From positions 27,484,300 through 27,548,299 of the forward strand of contig NC_084808.1 of assembly GCF_963583255.1 (NCBI RefSeq): a DNA stretch of 64,000 nucleotides, read 5' to 3'. This DNA is from Pyrus communis. Its lineage: Eukaryota; Streptophyta; Magnoliopsida; Rosales; Rosaceae. The notes beneath the pieces were generated by a model, which saw nothing but the letters and a program-made list of their open reading frames with translations, was not told the DNA's origin and ran no database searches. Position 1 is the first letter of the stretch. Each line of letters starts with the position of its first letter. Made by a program: the position numbers and the translations under genes. Shown in pieces: positions 24,101 to 34,465 of this stretch.

Positions 24101-24984
24101 TGTTCTACTACAAAAATGAACTTTTCTCGCATTAGTTATATTATTTTTTGTCCAATTTCTTTCATACGGTTTAGAGGCCCTTGCTAGCTCTACCACTGAT
24201 CATATCTAAATACATAGATGGAATCACAGGATTGTAAGAATATGAGTATGAGATAGAGAAGTTTTAGGACTGGTTATAGGTATTCAATTTGATAGAAAGT
24301 CTTGTTGATGAAAGGAATGCTGATCCTTGGCAAAGAAGGATTTTGTATAGCATTGAGGTCAGTTTTGCAGAACACGGAAACAAGTATTTGTTTCCTACGT
24401 GGATTTTGATAGGGAATCCTAGTCTGTTTTGGTAAAGTCTATATGTATATATATAGTGGTCTCTCTTCTCACAGAATTCATGCTCATATTGGACCAAAAA
24501 CCTATCTGTGAGTCGAGCTCTTGATAATCTGCAAGAGAATAGAAGGATCACTGAAAGCTTGTTGCTATGGCTTCGAGTTCTGGTGCTGCTGCATGTATGT
24601 TTTCCTTCCTAGTTTCTTATACACATAATCGGTTGATTCTCTCTAGGTTGCAGTTCATGTTTTGGTCTTGGTGTTTGTGAATTGTATGCTAACAGGGACA
24701 ACATAAAATTATAAATTCTGAGAAGACTCGAGCGTAGTCATATTAGCTAGAGTGTATTGCGCCCTAGTTCGAATCCCCTTTTCTTCAACTTTAAATTCAT
24801 TTAAAGTAGAATATTGTTTGTATACAGGAAAAAACTATGAAATTGATGGAAGTAGCTGATAACTGCAAATGTAGATACCTGGGTTTCGAACCGTGGTGCG
24901 GACAACATGGCCCTTGTCTAGCAAGGCCTTCACTAAGTAAGCAGCTAGGAAGCCTGTTCCTCCAGTTACACAGTATTCTGGCAT
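21169..24984 (-). CDS. NADP-dependent reductase, cinnamoyl-CoA-reductase-like (SDR108E), copy B
   Basis: Six exons of exactly the same sizes as copy A: 24984-24879, 23605-23433, 23232-23047, 22916-22754, 22666-22477 and 21310-21169 (960 nt, 319 residues). The Rossmann motif, catalytic Tyr/Lys in LWYAYAK and the C-terminal GFL are all present. It differs from copy A by only a few residues, such as Ile to Leu in the GTGF(I/L)AAY motif and several changes in exon 2. The GC-AG intron 2 is shared. Introns 1 and 5 are much longer than in A (1,273 and 1,166 bp against 265 and 163) because of transposon insertions. The TATA box is weakened. The coding sequence looks functional, but expression may be reduced or altered. 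Substrate is unknown, as for copy A. Confidence 0.86.
21331..22343 (-). mobile_element. solo LTR in intron 5 of reductase copy B
   Basis: A 1,013-bp insertion with termini TGTAAACA and TGTCTACA (on the minus strand it starts TGTAGACA and ends TGTTTACA). It is flanked by a perfect 5-bp duplication ATAAT (21326-21330 and 22344-22348). Copy A shows the uninterrupted site. On the minus strand CTATAAATAGGAGGCC near 22125 is a good TATA box, so the LTR probably runs in the same direction as the gene. There is no internal region, so it is a solo LTR left by recombination. Confidence 0.9.
21535..21950. repeat. tandem repeats inside the solo LTR
   Basis: About four imperfect units of roughly 90-117 bases built on GCCGTCGGGGCTTGATCTTG and CTTCAAGGGCTTTTGGGCC. 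They lie in the part of the LTR downstream of its TATA box. Confidence 0.85.
23670..24198. mobile_element. hAT-like non-autonomous element in intron 1 of copy B
   Basis: A 529-bp insertion with imperfect terminal inverted repeats (CAGTGACGGAGCT against CAGTGGTAGAGCT) and an 8-bp target duplication with one mismatch (ATCATTTC / ATCATATC). CAGTG ends and 8-bp duplications are hAT hallmarks. There is no transposase. It is absent from copy A. Confidence 0.8.
24231..24691. mobile_element. 461-bp insertion in intron 1 of copy B, class unresolved
   Basis: Absent from copy A and bounded by ACAGG on both sides (24226-24230 and 24692-24696), as for an LTR-type 5-bp duplication. It contains a TATATATATAG run near 24445. 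Its first bases share the 19-base word TGTAAGAATATGAGTATGA with a stretch at 49169-49187, so the two may be members of one LTR family. The ends do not read TG...CA exactly. Confidence 0.55.
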
Positions 24985-25036
24985 CTTCTCTGTCTGGTTT
25001 TGTGGATATTTGTGTGGGTTTATTTTTCAGAGTATG

Positions 25037-25045
25037 TTTTTATGT
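25037..25045 (-). promoter_or_regulatory. degenerate TATA box of reductase copy B
   Basis: Reads TACATAAAA on the minus strand, where copy A has TATATAAAA. Its distance to the ATG is almost unchanged. Confidence 0.5.
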
Positions 25046-28000
25046 ATCAAGTGGTGTTAGAAAGGGTCAGGTGGTCTGCATTTTTCATTTGACTATTAGT
25101 TTTCACGTGGCATCTTTAAAGTTGGTGGATAACTCATTCCACCTGCCAGGTTTGGTGGATGTTTGTGTAGAATAAGGATCCTCTCCTGATCTTCTTTGTG
25201 AGAATTTCGAAGATTCGTGTATTATCTTCGTTTATTGTACATCGTACGGTCATAAATTATTTTAAATTTTATTATTTAAATTTGAATACAAACAGTATCT
25301 GATGAAAACTGATCGTACGATATACGATGAACTGATCGCATGTATATCTTTATTGTTTACAGGAAAAAGAAAAAGAAGAGGCTCAGCCGAGAGCTGACTC
25401 AAGCTGGGTAGCAATATACTTCTAAATGTGCTGAACCATCTAAGCTCACGGTGTCTCCCCCACAAGCCCAGTGAAGCTTCCCAGTTTGAACTCTCTTTTT
25501 TTATTGGATCAGTTTGAACATTGAATCTCAACCGGTTAGAGTTTTATTTGCTGCTCGGCAATGTGCAGTGGGCTAAGAGCAGTTCCACCCCACACCCAAT
25601 TGTCTGGTAATTGGACAGATTATTGCCCAGAAAACCATAAACCTTGCCCCAGCCCATACGAAGCAGTCCGGCAATTACTGGGCCCCACACTGTCGGACCG
25701 CTCATTTGGGCAACGATTGCTTGACCTTGCGCTTGAGTGTCATCTGACATCATGTTGACTTCAGCATGACATCGGCCACTTCAAAGTCACCGTAAACCCA
25801 TACCCAAAACCCAGAAGCTACTGGAGCAGAGGTGGAGGGGCGAGCAGTAGACCCAAAACCCATATTCATGGAGACAGGATTGAAGGAGAGGAAGACGGAA
25901 GGGGCAAGTTATAATAGCTTATTGTACAGAGGGTCATCTGTCATTTATTTTTATTTTTTTATAGAAATGATATTTTATTTTAAATTAATCTTAGTACAGA
26001 AAAATTACATTTGAAGTCAAGTGAACAACGAGGATTACATCCACTTTAACTAAAGTCGCACTCTTGAGCATGGACTTACACCCGTATTTATATATGCAAA
26101 GCTAATATATCCCTTAAATTAGATAGACATAAAGTTTGACAAGGCATTTTCTTGTATAGCAACAATGGGAAAAGATGGTAAAGTGATTTGTCCCTTTTCC
26201 TATTCTTATAATATAGACAAGCATGAAATTATATATTGTTTTCTTTCAATTTTTCAAAAGTAGAATAAAATGTTCTTTCATGTTTGGTGCTAAATCTAAA
26301 TTGATATGCTTAAAATGTCGAATCATATCAAACTAGAAGAACATAGAGTTGTTCAAGATTGCCTGAGAGGGTAAAATGTGGTTGGCCTGGTTGCTTTATC
26401 TCTCAAATTAACTCTATATATTAATTACGATATAATGACATATGTTACTTCTATTTCATTCTACACCGGCAACCAAACTTGTTGGAAGAGTAGTACCCAC
26501 GTGAAATACTCATCTGTCACAAGAAGTCACGTGGTACAACAATATGTGACGAGATGTGTCAATATCTCACTCAAATTTACTTTCTACTAATCCGGTAATA
26601 AAGGCAATCGGCGGTACAAGGATATTCAAAGCATCTAGGAAGAAAGGACGAGCGTTGCAGATATGGCTAAAACAGCAGATACGTTCTAAACCGATTCTTT
26701 CACAACTTGTTATATCACCCCCAATTCACTTCACTCCCTAAAGGCGGATTAAGACAAAGGTTACTCTTGGTACGCAAGGAAAGAGATATTCAATCAACCA
26801 AGCAAAAAATCGATACTACTACCACAGTCTTCACCAAGACAGCAGGAAGGAAGAAAATCAAGACAGAAAGCCAAGACAGTCATCTAGGCATTGGTAACAG
26901 ACAGGCAGAACAGAGATCGAAATAGTCAAATACAAGGAGGAAAGGGAAAGCCGAGAAGACCGTATTCATGTGCAACTAATTCAATCAGACCAGTTATGAA
27001 CCCAAGAGCGGATATGAGTACTCATACTCAAGGACCAGAAGCTCTCACAGTGTCAAGGCAGAGAGTCGTTTCTATTGGAAGAAGAACATTTACAATTAGA
27101 ACAAAGGGAATGAAATAGCAATTGCAGCTACTTCCGAACTTTCTAACTTCAACTAGCTGACTAGTTTACTACTAGCTTTCAGCCCTTGGACAGCTGTCCT
27201 TGGCATGCGTGCTACTGGTCCGCCTACTTAACTCCTACTATCCTGCTACATTTTTATCCGCACGGTGATCCGTGAGGATTGGCGAGTAATGGTTCATGAT
27301 GCTAATAAATGCTTATCTGTTTTCCCACACGACACATGTGATTTCATATGCCCAAATTTTTTACGTGCTTTTTGTGGTGAAATGACATTTTCAATGTGAT
27401 TTTTGTGGTAAAAAAGCTATTAATTTGGTCATGTGGTGAACCCTTAGCAATTGAGGTTTAAACCTAAACTTTTGTTGAATAAACAACGTGACTGTCACAT
27501 TGAGAGATTAAATTTGTCATTTCAATCCAAATTAAGGTCAAATATCTGTCGTTTGATTTGCTGATGGATCCCGTGGAAATATGAATAACGACCTCTTTCT
27601 CCTCCATCACCTGGCAATGGATCCGACGGCAAGAAAAATCGAGCAACTCCAGTGGTTGAATCGTTAGCAAACACGAGAGTGAGACTAATCCGTTGGGTGT
27701 CACAACCCGCTCCCTTTTTGGTATTGGTATCGGCAAGAGATGGACTTCCCTTGCTTTTAGTTGCCGTTATAGCGTTTTGGTGTTGCTTGTCTCTCTCTGT
27801 GTGTATATATACATTAAGCGTATGCATGTGCCTATATATTCAATTTGGTGCCCATTTGGGAGCTCCTGCCTTTTGTTTCTGCCTCTTGAGGCTTTGGTGG
27901 TGTTGCAATGAGACAATAAGATCCTGTCAATTGAGGGAACCATAATTAATCGTGGTAGACAATGCAGACAACAATGCTTTATAAAAAAAACAACAGGATT

Positions 28001-28306
28001 TTCCATCAAAGGTCTTCGATGTCGTTCAAGACTCCTCTTTTCCGTCAAATTCAACTTTAGTTGAACCCTAAGTCTACTATAACTTGCGACAGATGTCCTG
28101 GCCTTCTTAACTTGATTTAACATTTCCACTTCATAGTCGTGTGTGTTTATTTAACGTGAGTTTGGATTTGAACCACAATTACCATCAGAGTTCACCATAA
28201 AGGTTTATTTAATAAAATTTTCATCATGAGGATCACACTGAAGTACCGTGTCACCACAAAAACTATGAAAATTTTTTTGGCCTTGTGAAAAAATTTCAAG
28301 CCCCCG
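25046..28306. other. upstream region of reductase copy B, no supported gene
   Basis: Homologous to 16810-19161 with indels. The segment 26560-27620 is not found in unit A. It has moderately open + strand frames (26556-27118) rich in Lys, Arg and Gln, and minus-strand frames at 27464-27830, none recognised. It is either an insertion in B or a deletion in A; no clean target duplication is visible. Confidence 0.4.
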
Positions 28307-28442
28307 TGTCTCTTTACAATTTATATCAATTTTTATTGGCGCGCGAGTACATTGAAATTAATAAAGTTAAACTTTTTACATATAAAAAAATGCAAAAAGG
28401 AGCTTCATTTACAACAGACGTAGGGAGGTTGTGGTGAGGTAG

Positions 28443-28647
28443 ATTGTCTGCCATCCTGTTTAGGTGTCATTTTCATCCCCTCCTATTTTGTGCGGTCACG
28501 ATTAAGCCACGTTAATATTTTATATTGATTTTTTTATAGAGATAATAAGACAAAAAATAATAATAATATAAAATATTAACGTGACTTAACCGTGACTGTA
28601 AAAATAAAAGAGGATGTAAAAGACATCTAAACAGAAGGGCAGATAAT
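28443..28647. mobile_element. palindromic MITE, family shared with 54371-54557
   Basis: Ends ATTGTCTGCC and GGCAGATAAT are inverted repeats. Inner arms GTCACGATTAAGCCACGTTAATATT and the matching reverse copy enclose a short AT-rich loop. A second member lies at 54371. Confidence 0.8.
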
Positions 28648-29795
28648 ATGCTTCCTGGTCTTGCAGATTTGTAAACTGAAAGACTTTTAGGACGTACAAA
28701 TGTGGGACAGGAATAAGCTAGCCCTCATAATTACTCATCAAAATGGTATCTTTTTGTGTGTATGCATGTTGTCCAAATATTACATGAATTGGATATTACA
28801 GGCATGACTTCCTTCACCGGCCTACTTTCATAACCTATAAGAGCAAATTCAGCGTGGTGAACGGCCCGGTGGACAGGGAGCAAATCCAAGCCAATTGCCT
28901 TCCCAACTAGCTCCAGCTATTCGGGCAATTAGGTTAAGGGGGAGTCCGTGGGAGAGGGCAGGTGGGAGTCTAAGGCTCGAGTACCTAAAGGCTTTGTGAT
29001 GCAAGGCTTACGTAGCCACGTTATAAAAAATTTGCGTTAGACGAGTGCACCACACGCACACGTGGGGGTGCGTTACCAACATATTTTTAGATATTGGGAC
29101 CTGCATGTCAGCCCCACTTAGTTACCTTTGAATTTGAAGTCTGGACCGTTGATTTCTAGATCAACGGTCCATGTTTTCAAGCTTTAAAAATTAAAAAGAA
29201 AAAGAAAAAAATAGAAAAAAGCCAAAAATGTTATGGTGGGCCACGTGTCACATTTTGGACTGTTGGATTTCAAAATTTTTTTTGTAATCCAATGGTCCAG
29301 ATTAATTAAGTTAATAAAATTTCAAAAAAAAATATTAAAGATTCAAAAAATTTCAAAAAAAAAAAATTTCAAAAATTAAATACCTTATCATTTTCTTCCA
29401 CTTTACACCACATTTCAATATTTTTAACGATTCTAAACAACTAAACAACTAAGAACATGTCGAGTGACAGAATTGGTTAAAAATCTTATCGTAATCTATC
29501 TACAAAAATTTTACTTTCGGATAATGACACTTGTGTGATGAGATTGGTTAAAAATCCTATTCGAAATTTAAAATTATTTTATAAAATAAAAAATACTAAT
29601 ATTTTATTACCTATTACCATGACTATTCAATTTAAGGATGAAGATGTAAAAATTAATTATTATTCATTAAAGACAGTTACTATTCAATGGAGGGGATTCA
29701 ATTGCCAATGGGGGCCTTCCTACACTAGAAGTGCTCTAAGTATTTTATCACATAAAATCTTAAAAAGTGCTCTCATGAACTATAAGTGCTTCTTT

Positions 29796-29881
29796 GAAAA
29801 GCTCTTTAGTTCTTAATTTAAATTTCAGTGTTTTTTTTATGAAAAGCTCTTTAGTTCTTAATTTAAATTTCAGTGTTTTTG
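29796..29881. repeat. 45-bp tandem duplication
   Basis: Two copies starting GAAAAGCTCTTTAG at 29796 and 29841, nearly identical. Confidence 0.85.
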
Positions 29882-29935
29882 TAATATTAAGAAATTTTTA
29901 GCAAAGCTCTAATGACAACAATACTTTCTACCAAT

Positions 29936-30312
29936 AGGGGTGGCAAACATGTCATGTTTGTCATGTTTGTGTCTTTTTCGTATCATGCTCATTATTTTAA
30001 CCCATCATGTTTAGTCAAAGCCGTTATTTTAGCAGGTTCTTAAAAGGTGACTCAATAATGGCCTGATTTGTTAATCAGTTAGGTGGTTTCGTGCCGGGTT
30101 AACGAGCAATGCAAGAAATTATCCGATAACGATATATTAAAGATATATTTTCGAGTTCTTAACAGGTTACCTGATGACGACCCAACACATTAACGAATTC
30201 TTAACAGATTATCCGATAACGATCCAACTCATTAAAAAGTAAACTCAAAACTCGTTATTTTCGTATTATTTTATGTTGGGTTATGAATTGGGTAAGAAAT
30301 TACCAAGCCTAG
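29936..30312. mobile_element. hAT-type non-autonomous repeat (tentative)
   Basis: Starts AGGGGTGGCAAAC and ends TTACCAAGCCTAG, a weak inverted pair. The interior has repeated GGGTTAACGAG / GATCCAACTCATTA-type words typical of a common plant dispersed repeat. No target duplication was confirmed. Confidence 0.4.
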
Positions 30313-30736
30313 CAATGAGTGATCTATTGTAAGCGTTTATGTTATTGTTTAATTTGTTTGTGGTTGTGGATTTAGATGTTGGGAAAAATAGATATCCAAA
30401 AGCTTTAAATGGGCCAAGGGATGCTTACGGAATGGGTCGCACCGTCGTCCTACAAGCTCACATCATGCAGACTGGAGATGCAATACCGCCATTGAAGCGA
30501 TCATTAAATTTAAAGAATTATTATTGGTATTTCAAAAATTTTATTGTACATTTTAAATTTTCTATATTTAGAAAAAAAAAATACATTTGTAAAAGCAATG
30601 GGATGAGAAAGTACCAATAACACTTTCCTAAATATATCTCAACATTTTATGACCAACGTACCCAATCTACGGTTACGCGCGTTGCCTCCATCACTTCCTT
30701 CCACACTGCTCCTACTGGACTTGGTCATTGCCCACG

Positions 30737-30742
<6 letters not shown>

Positions 30743-30794
<52 letters not shown>
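30743..30794. repeat. (CT)n microsatellite
   Basis: About 26 CT units without interruption. Confidence 0.95.
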
Positions 30795-30799
<5 letters not shown>

Positions 30800-32659
30800 A
30801 TCTGTCAAAGATCAAATGTCAAACATGGCATACTCCATTCAGTCAACCTACTCGTGATTCTTGTTCTTCTTCTTCGTCTCTCATAATCCCATAAAACAAT
30901 AAATAAATAAATAAAAACTCCAAATTTTGTAGGGTTAATTTGGAAACATAATGTTTCAAAGTAATTAAAAAAAACAACTTATATGCCACATGTAACACTA
31001 TTATAATATTTAGCGTCTATGATATAACTTGTAAAAGAAAACTTACGTTGAACTATTGGCATGAGAGGTCACGACTTACGATGACGGGATACCACTTCTT
31101 GTTCTTGTTCTTGTTCTTTAGGGTTAACTAAATACCTTATGAGCTCCAACGTACTCAACAGATGTGAACATTTATACGTCCAATTGTTTTTGCAGCATGA
31201 AATGCATTATTTACAAAATAAATCAATTTACCTAGTGCGTTTTGCCGACGAGTAACAAATTCATTTCATTTTGCTGACAAGTAACCAATTCATTTCATAA
31301 ACAAAACAATACATAATTTCGTTGATGAACTGGAAGGAGAACAAATATGAAAAATGAACAAAAAAATAATAAGAGAAAACTCCCTTAAATGTGGGACTTC
31401 TCATGGACTCTCTACGACTTTATGTTTTTGGCATAATGCTTTATAACGTTGACACAAGAATTAACGTTAAAATGTGACATAATAGTGTCCATAGAGAATT
31501 ACACTTTAAGAGAATCTTGTTAGCATTTTTTAAATAATAGTGAGAGATATTAATTTACCAGCAAAGTCGTTAAAGATCATCTCAATACATTTAACTCTAT
31601 AAGCAAATATAAATTTAATTTGCGTTCATGGAGACACCGCAACAATATTACGGTTTGACATCCCATCATCACTAATATATTAACACGTATAATGCATAGT
31701 TCAGTATCGATCACTGTCACTGTTATCTAGTTGTATATCGATCTCCCATCTTCATCGTCACCATCAGAAATTCAACATTGCCATTATTAGTTCTAATCAA
31801 CTTTTCATGCATGCATAATTGCTTATTCATATATTTGGCCAAGCATCTACGTTAGTACGTGTATCCTGGTTTCACTTTTGTATTTTGACATTTATATTTT
31901 TGTTACAATTAATTTACAAATTGTAGGAAAAAGCATATAAGAACTATATATCTTTGTTTTGAAGGTTCTTAATTATCAATTGATGTTCTAACATTCATGA
32001 GCTTACTTGTAGATAAAGATATATAACTAAACATTATCTATATTTTTTTAAATGAACCAGTTGGTGGCTTCGTCTAGGCAGTCCACCATTCCTGACCACC
32101 ATCATGTGATTTACTTATAATATGATACCTATAACATTTATTTTTGTTGGAATAAAATATAATAAGCTCTATTTATGAAAAAAAATATTTAACATTTTCA
32201 TCTACGTACAAAAGAGATATAAAACAATTGCAGATATCGAGCTATCACTATCTACCTATAAAAAAAGATACATAAAAATAATATATACACACACACACAT
32301 AAGGCAAATATATATAACAAAATTATAGATTATCACCATGGCAAATTTCAAGAAAAGTTTAATGTACCCTTCCAAAGAGGGAAAATGGAGGGGAAAGAAA
32401 TATAAGATACTTTTATCCGATTGGTTGAAAAAAAAAAATATTATAATAGAAGGTCTTGAGAAGTATTAGGAAAACTCTCTTAAAGTGAGACTCTTGATGG
32501 ACCCTCTGTCAACATTATAAAATATTTTGCAAAAAACATGAGGTGATAGAGAATTTATAAAAAAATTCATTTTTGAGAATCTTTGTGACATCCCACATCG
32601 CCCAGGGGAGTGATCCTTAAATGTATATTCTCATCCCTACCTAGCACGAGGCCTTTTGG

Positions 32660-32760
32660 AAGCTCATTGGCTTCGGGTTCCACGGGAACTCCGAAGTTAA
32701 GCGAGAAGGGGGTTAGAGTAATCCCATGATGGGTGACCCACCGGGAAGTTGCTCGTGAGT
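32660..32760 (+). repeat. 5S rRNA-like sequence in Cassandra LTR 1
   Basis: GAACTCCGAAGTTAAGCG and GATGGGTGACC match the 3' half of plant 5S rRNA, covering the A-box and C-box of the internal Pol III promoter. The IE region is changed. This is the Cassandra hallmark and not a functional rRNA gene. Confidence 0.85.
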
Positions 32761-33239
32761 TCCCAAAAACAAAACCGTGAGGGAATGGTAAGCCCAAAGC
32801 GGACAATATCGTGCTACGGTGGTGGAGCGGGCCCGGGGAATGGTCCCCCCGGGTCGGGATGTGACAATTTGGTATCAGAGCCAATCCCTGACCGGAAATG
32901 TGCCGACGAGGACGTCGAGCCCCTAAGGGGGGTGGATTGTGACATCCCACATCGCCCAGGGGAGTGATCCTTAAATGTATATTCTCATCCCTACCTAGCA
33001 CGAGGCCTTTTGGGAGCTCACTTTGGGCAATATCGTGCTACGGTGGTAGAACGGGCCCGGGAAGTGATCCGTCCCGGGCCGGGATGTGACAATTTGGTAT
33101 CAGAGCCAATCCCAGGCCGGAAATGTGCCGAGGAGGACGTCGGGCCCCTAAGGGGGGTGGATTGTGACATCCCACATCGCCCAGGGGAGTGATCCTTAAA
33201 TGTATATTCTCATCCCTACCTAGCACGAGGCCTTTTGGG

Positions 33240-33340
33240 AGCTCACTGGTTTCGGGTTCCACGGGAACTCCGAAGTTAAGCGAGAAGGGGGTTAGAGCAA
33301 TCCCATGATGGGTGACCCACTGGGAAGTTGCTCGTGAGTT
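33240..33340 (+). repeat. 5S rRNA-like sequence in Cassandra LTR 3
   Basis: Same A-box and C-box words as LTR 1 (CCGAAGTTAAGCG, GATGGGTGACC). Confidence 0.85.
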
Positions 33341-33451
33341 ACCAAAAACAAAACCGTGAGGGAATGGTAAGCCCAAAGCGGACAATATCGTGCTCCGGTG
33401 GTAGAGCAGGCCCGAGAAGTGATCCTTCCCGGGCCGGGATGTGACAATCTT

Positions 33452-34465
33452 CTTCACATTTCTTGTAGGCCTTTTATTCCTTCTAAAATTGTTTTTCAAT
33501 TCAAGTAAATAACAACTAACAACCACATTAATTAGGAACTGGAAATTAATTTCCCTAACATAATGGCTGACTCAAATTGACTTCATTTTCAATTTTTTTT
33601 TCCGAATTTTATATATACTTTTAGGCATATGGTTTGAAGTCAAATTCATAACATCATCGTCATGTAGTTGAGAATACACATCAAATTAAATTCTGTTTAG
33701 TTTGTATACCTAAACCACCCCTTAATATGACACAATAAAAAATTTCTCTCTTTTCGTTTTGTATGATTGTATCGATAAATTAGGTTATAAAGATCGCGCA
33801 TATAAAACTAATTATTTAGTTTCAAATAAAATATATTTGGTAATGCATTTAGAACAATTCTCACAATAAGTAAAAATAGCATGAGGCCGATTGTAACTAA
33901 AACACAAAGGGTCTCAAGCTATTATGAAATGAGTCGTACAATAACATGGCCGGACACCTTTGATCATTTTTTTCTTAAAAAGAGGATTCACAAAATACAA
34001 TTATATATTGGTCTCTCTAACATTATCCGACTTGTTAATGTTTGACAAATTACAGGAGGGGAAGCTCATGATTAGTGGAACCAAAAAAGAAAGACATACA
34101 TGTAAAGTTTTAAAGCCCAAAACTGGTTGTAGCCATAGCTATATATGTTAGGGCATGGGTTTAGTTATACATGGAAAAGAAATGTATGCGAAAAATAAAA
34201 TTAATACCAAAGTTAACGGAGCGTTGAGTGACGTGAAGTTCCCCATTTAATCGCCTCATCTGCCACCTTCATTGCCCCGGTCCCGTTGCCTTTAAATCCC
34301 CCCTCCCCCTTCCTTTCCCACCTAATACGACGAGAAATTTTTAGTTGTAACAAAAACACAGGTGGTACATTACGTGTTTTTATGTAAGTAGAACTCTCAC
34401 CACCACCGGTGGTCGTCATCTCTTCTCAACTCTCTCCTTTTCTGCCAAAAACCTAGCATCCAACC
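33452..34465. other. upstream region of KCS copy 1
   Basis: Homologous to 60640-61637. It contains the likely core promoter and 5' UTR (TTTAAATCC near 34291). The region just before the ATG has about 80 bases not present in copy 2. No other gene is seen. Confidence 0.5.

Larger units (their letters stand above)
19162..28306. repeat. tandem segmental duplication, unit B
   Basis: About 9.1 kb, head-to-tail with unit A. It is longer because of a decayed Copia fragment (about 19780-20830), a solo LTR in intron 5 of the gene, two insertions in intron 1 and extra sequence at 26560-27620. Confidence 0.88.
28648..32280. other. repeat-rich spacer
   Basis: No supported gene. At 28848-29741 there is a possible non-autonomous element whose ends (GAGCAAATTC and AAGTGCTC) are weakly inverted; it contains two sequence blocks about a trait-like word TCAACGGTCCA. 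A 45-bp tandem duplication lies at 29796-29881, a probable hAT-type repeat at 29936-30312, and a (CT)n run at 30743-30794. From 30800 to 32280 the sequence is AT-rich and featureless to me. Confidence 0.45.
32584..33446 (+). mobile_element. Cassandra TRIM, three-LTR form
   Basis: LTRs at 32584-32866, 32938-33091 and 33163-33446 all start TGTGACATCCCACATCG and end GGGATGTGACA. After each of the first two comes a primer-binding site TGGTATCAGAGC (32870 and 33095; initiator Met-tRNA) and a polypurine tract AAGGGGGGTGG. The whole array has one perfect 5-bp duplication ATCTT (32579-32583 and 33447-33451). So this is an LTR-internal-LTR-internal-LTR product at a single insertion. The middle LTR has lost its 5S-like core. 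There is no coding capacity, as expected for TRIM elements. Confidence 0.95.

Noticed and set aside
26556..27118. A gene in the B-only segment
   Set aside because: Several short overlapping basic frames with no domain or splice pattern; more likely repeat-derived.
32660..32760. A functional 5S rRNA gene
   Set aside because: Only the 3' half matches 5S rRNA, and it sits inside an LTR with TRIM features; the same holds at 33240 and 60012-60480.
32567..33526. Open frames on both strands around 32.6-33.5 kb
   Set aside because: They lie in Cassandra LTRs, which are non-coding. Repetition of the same peptide reflects the LTR repeats.
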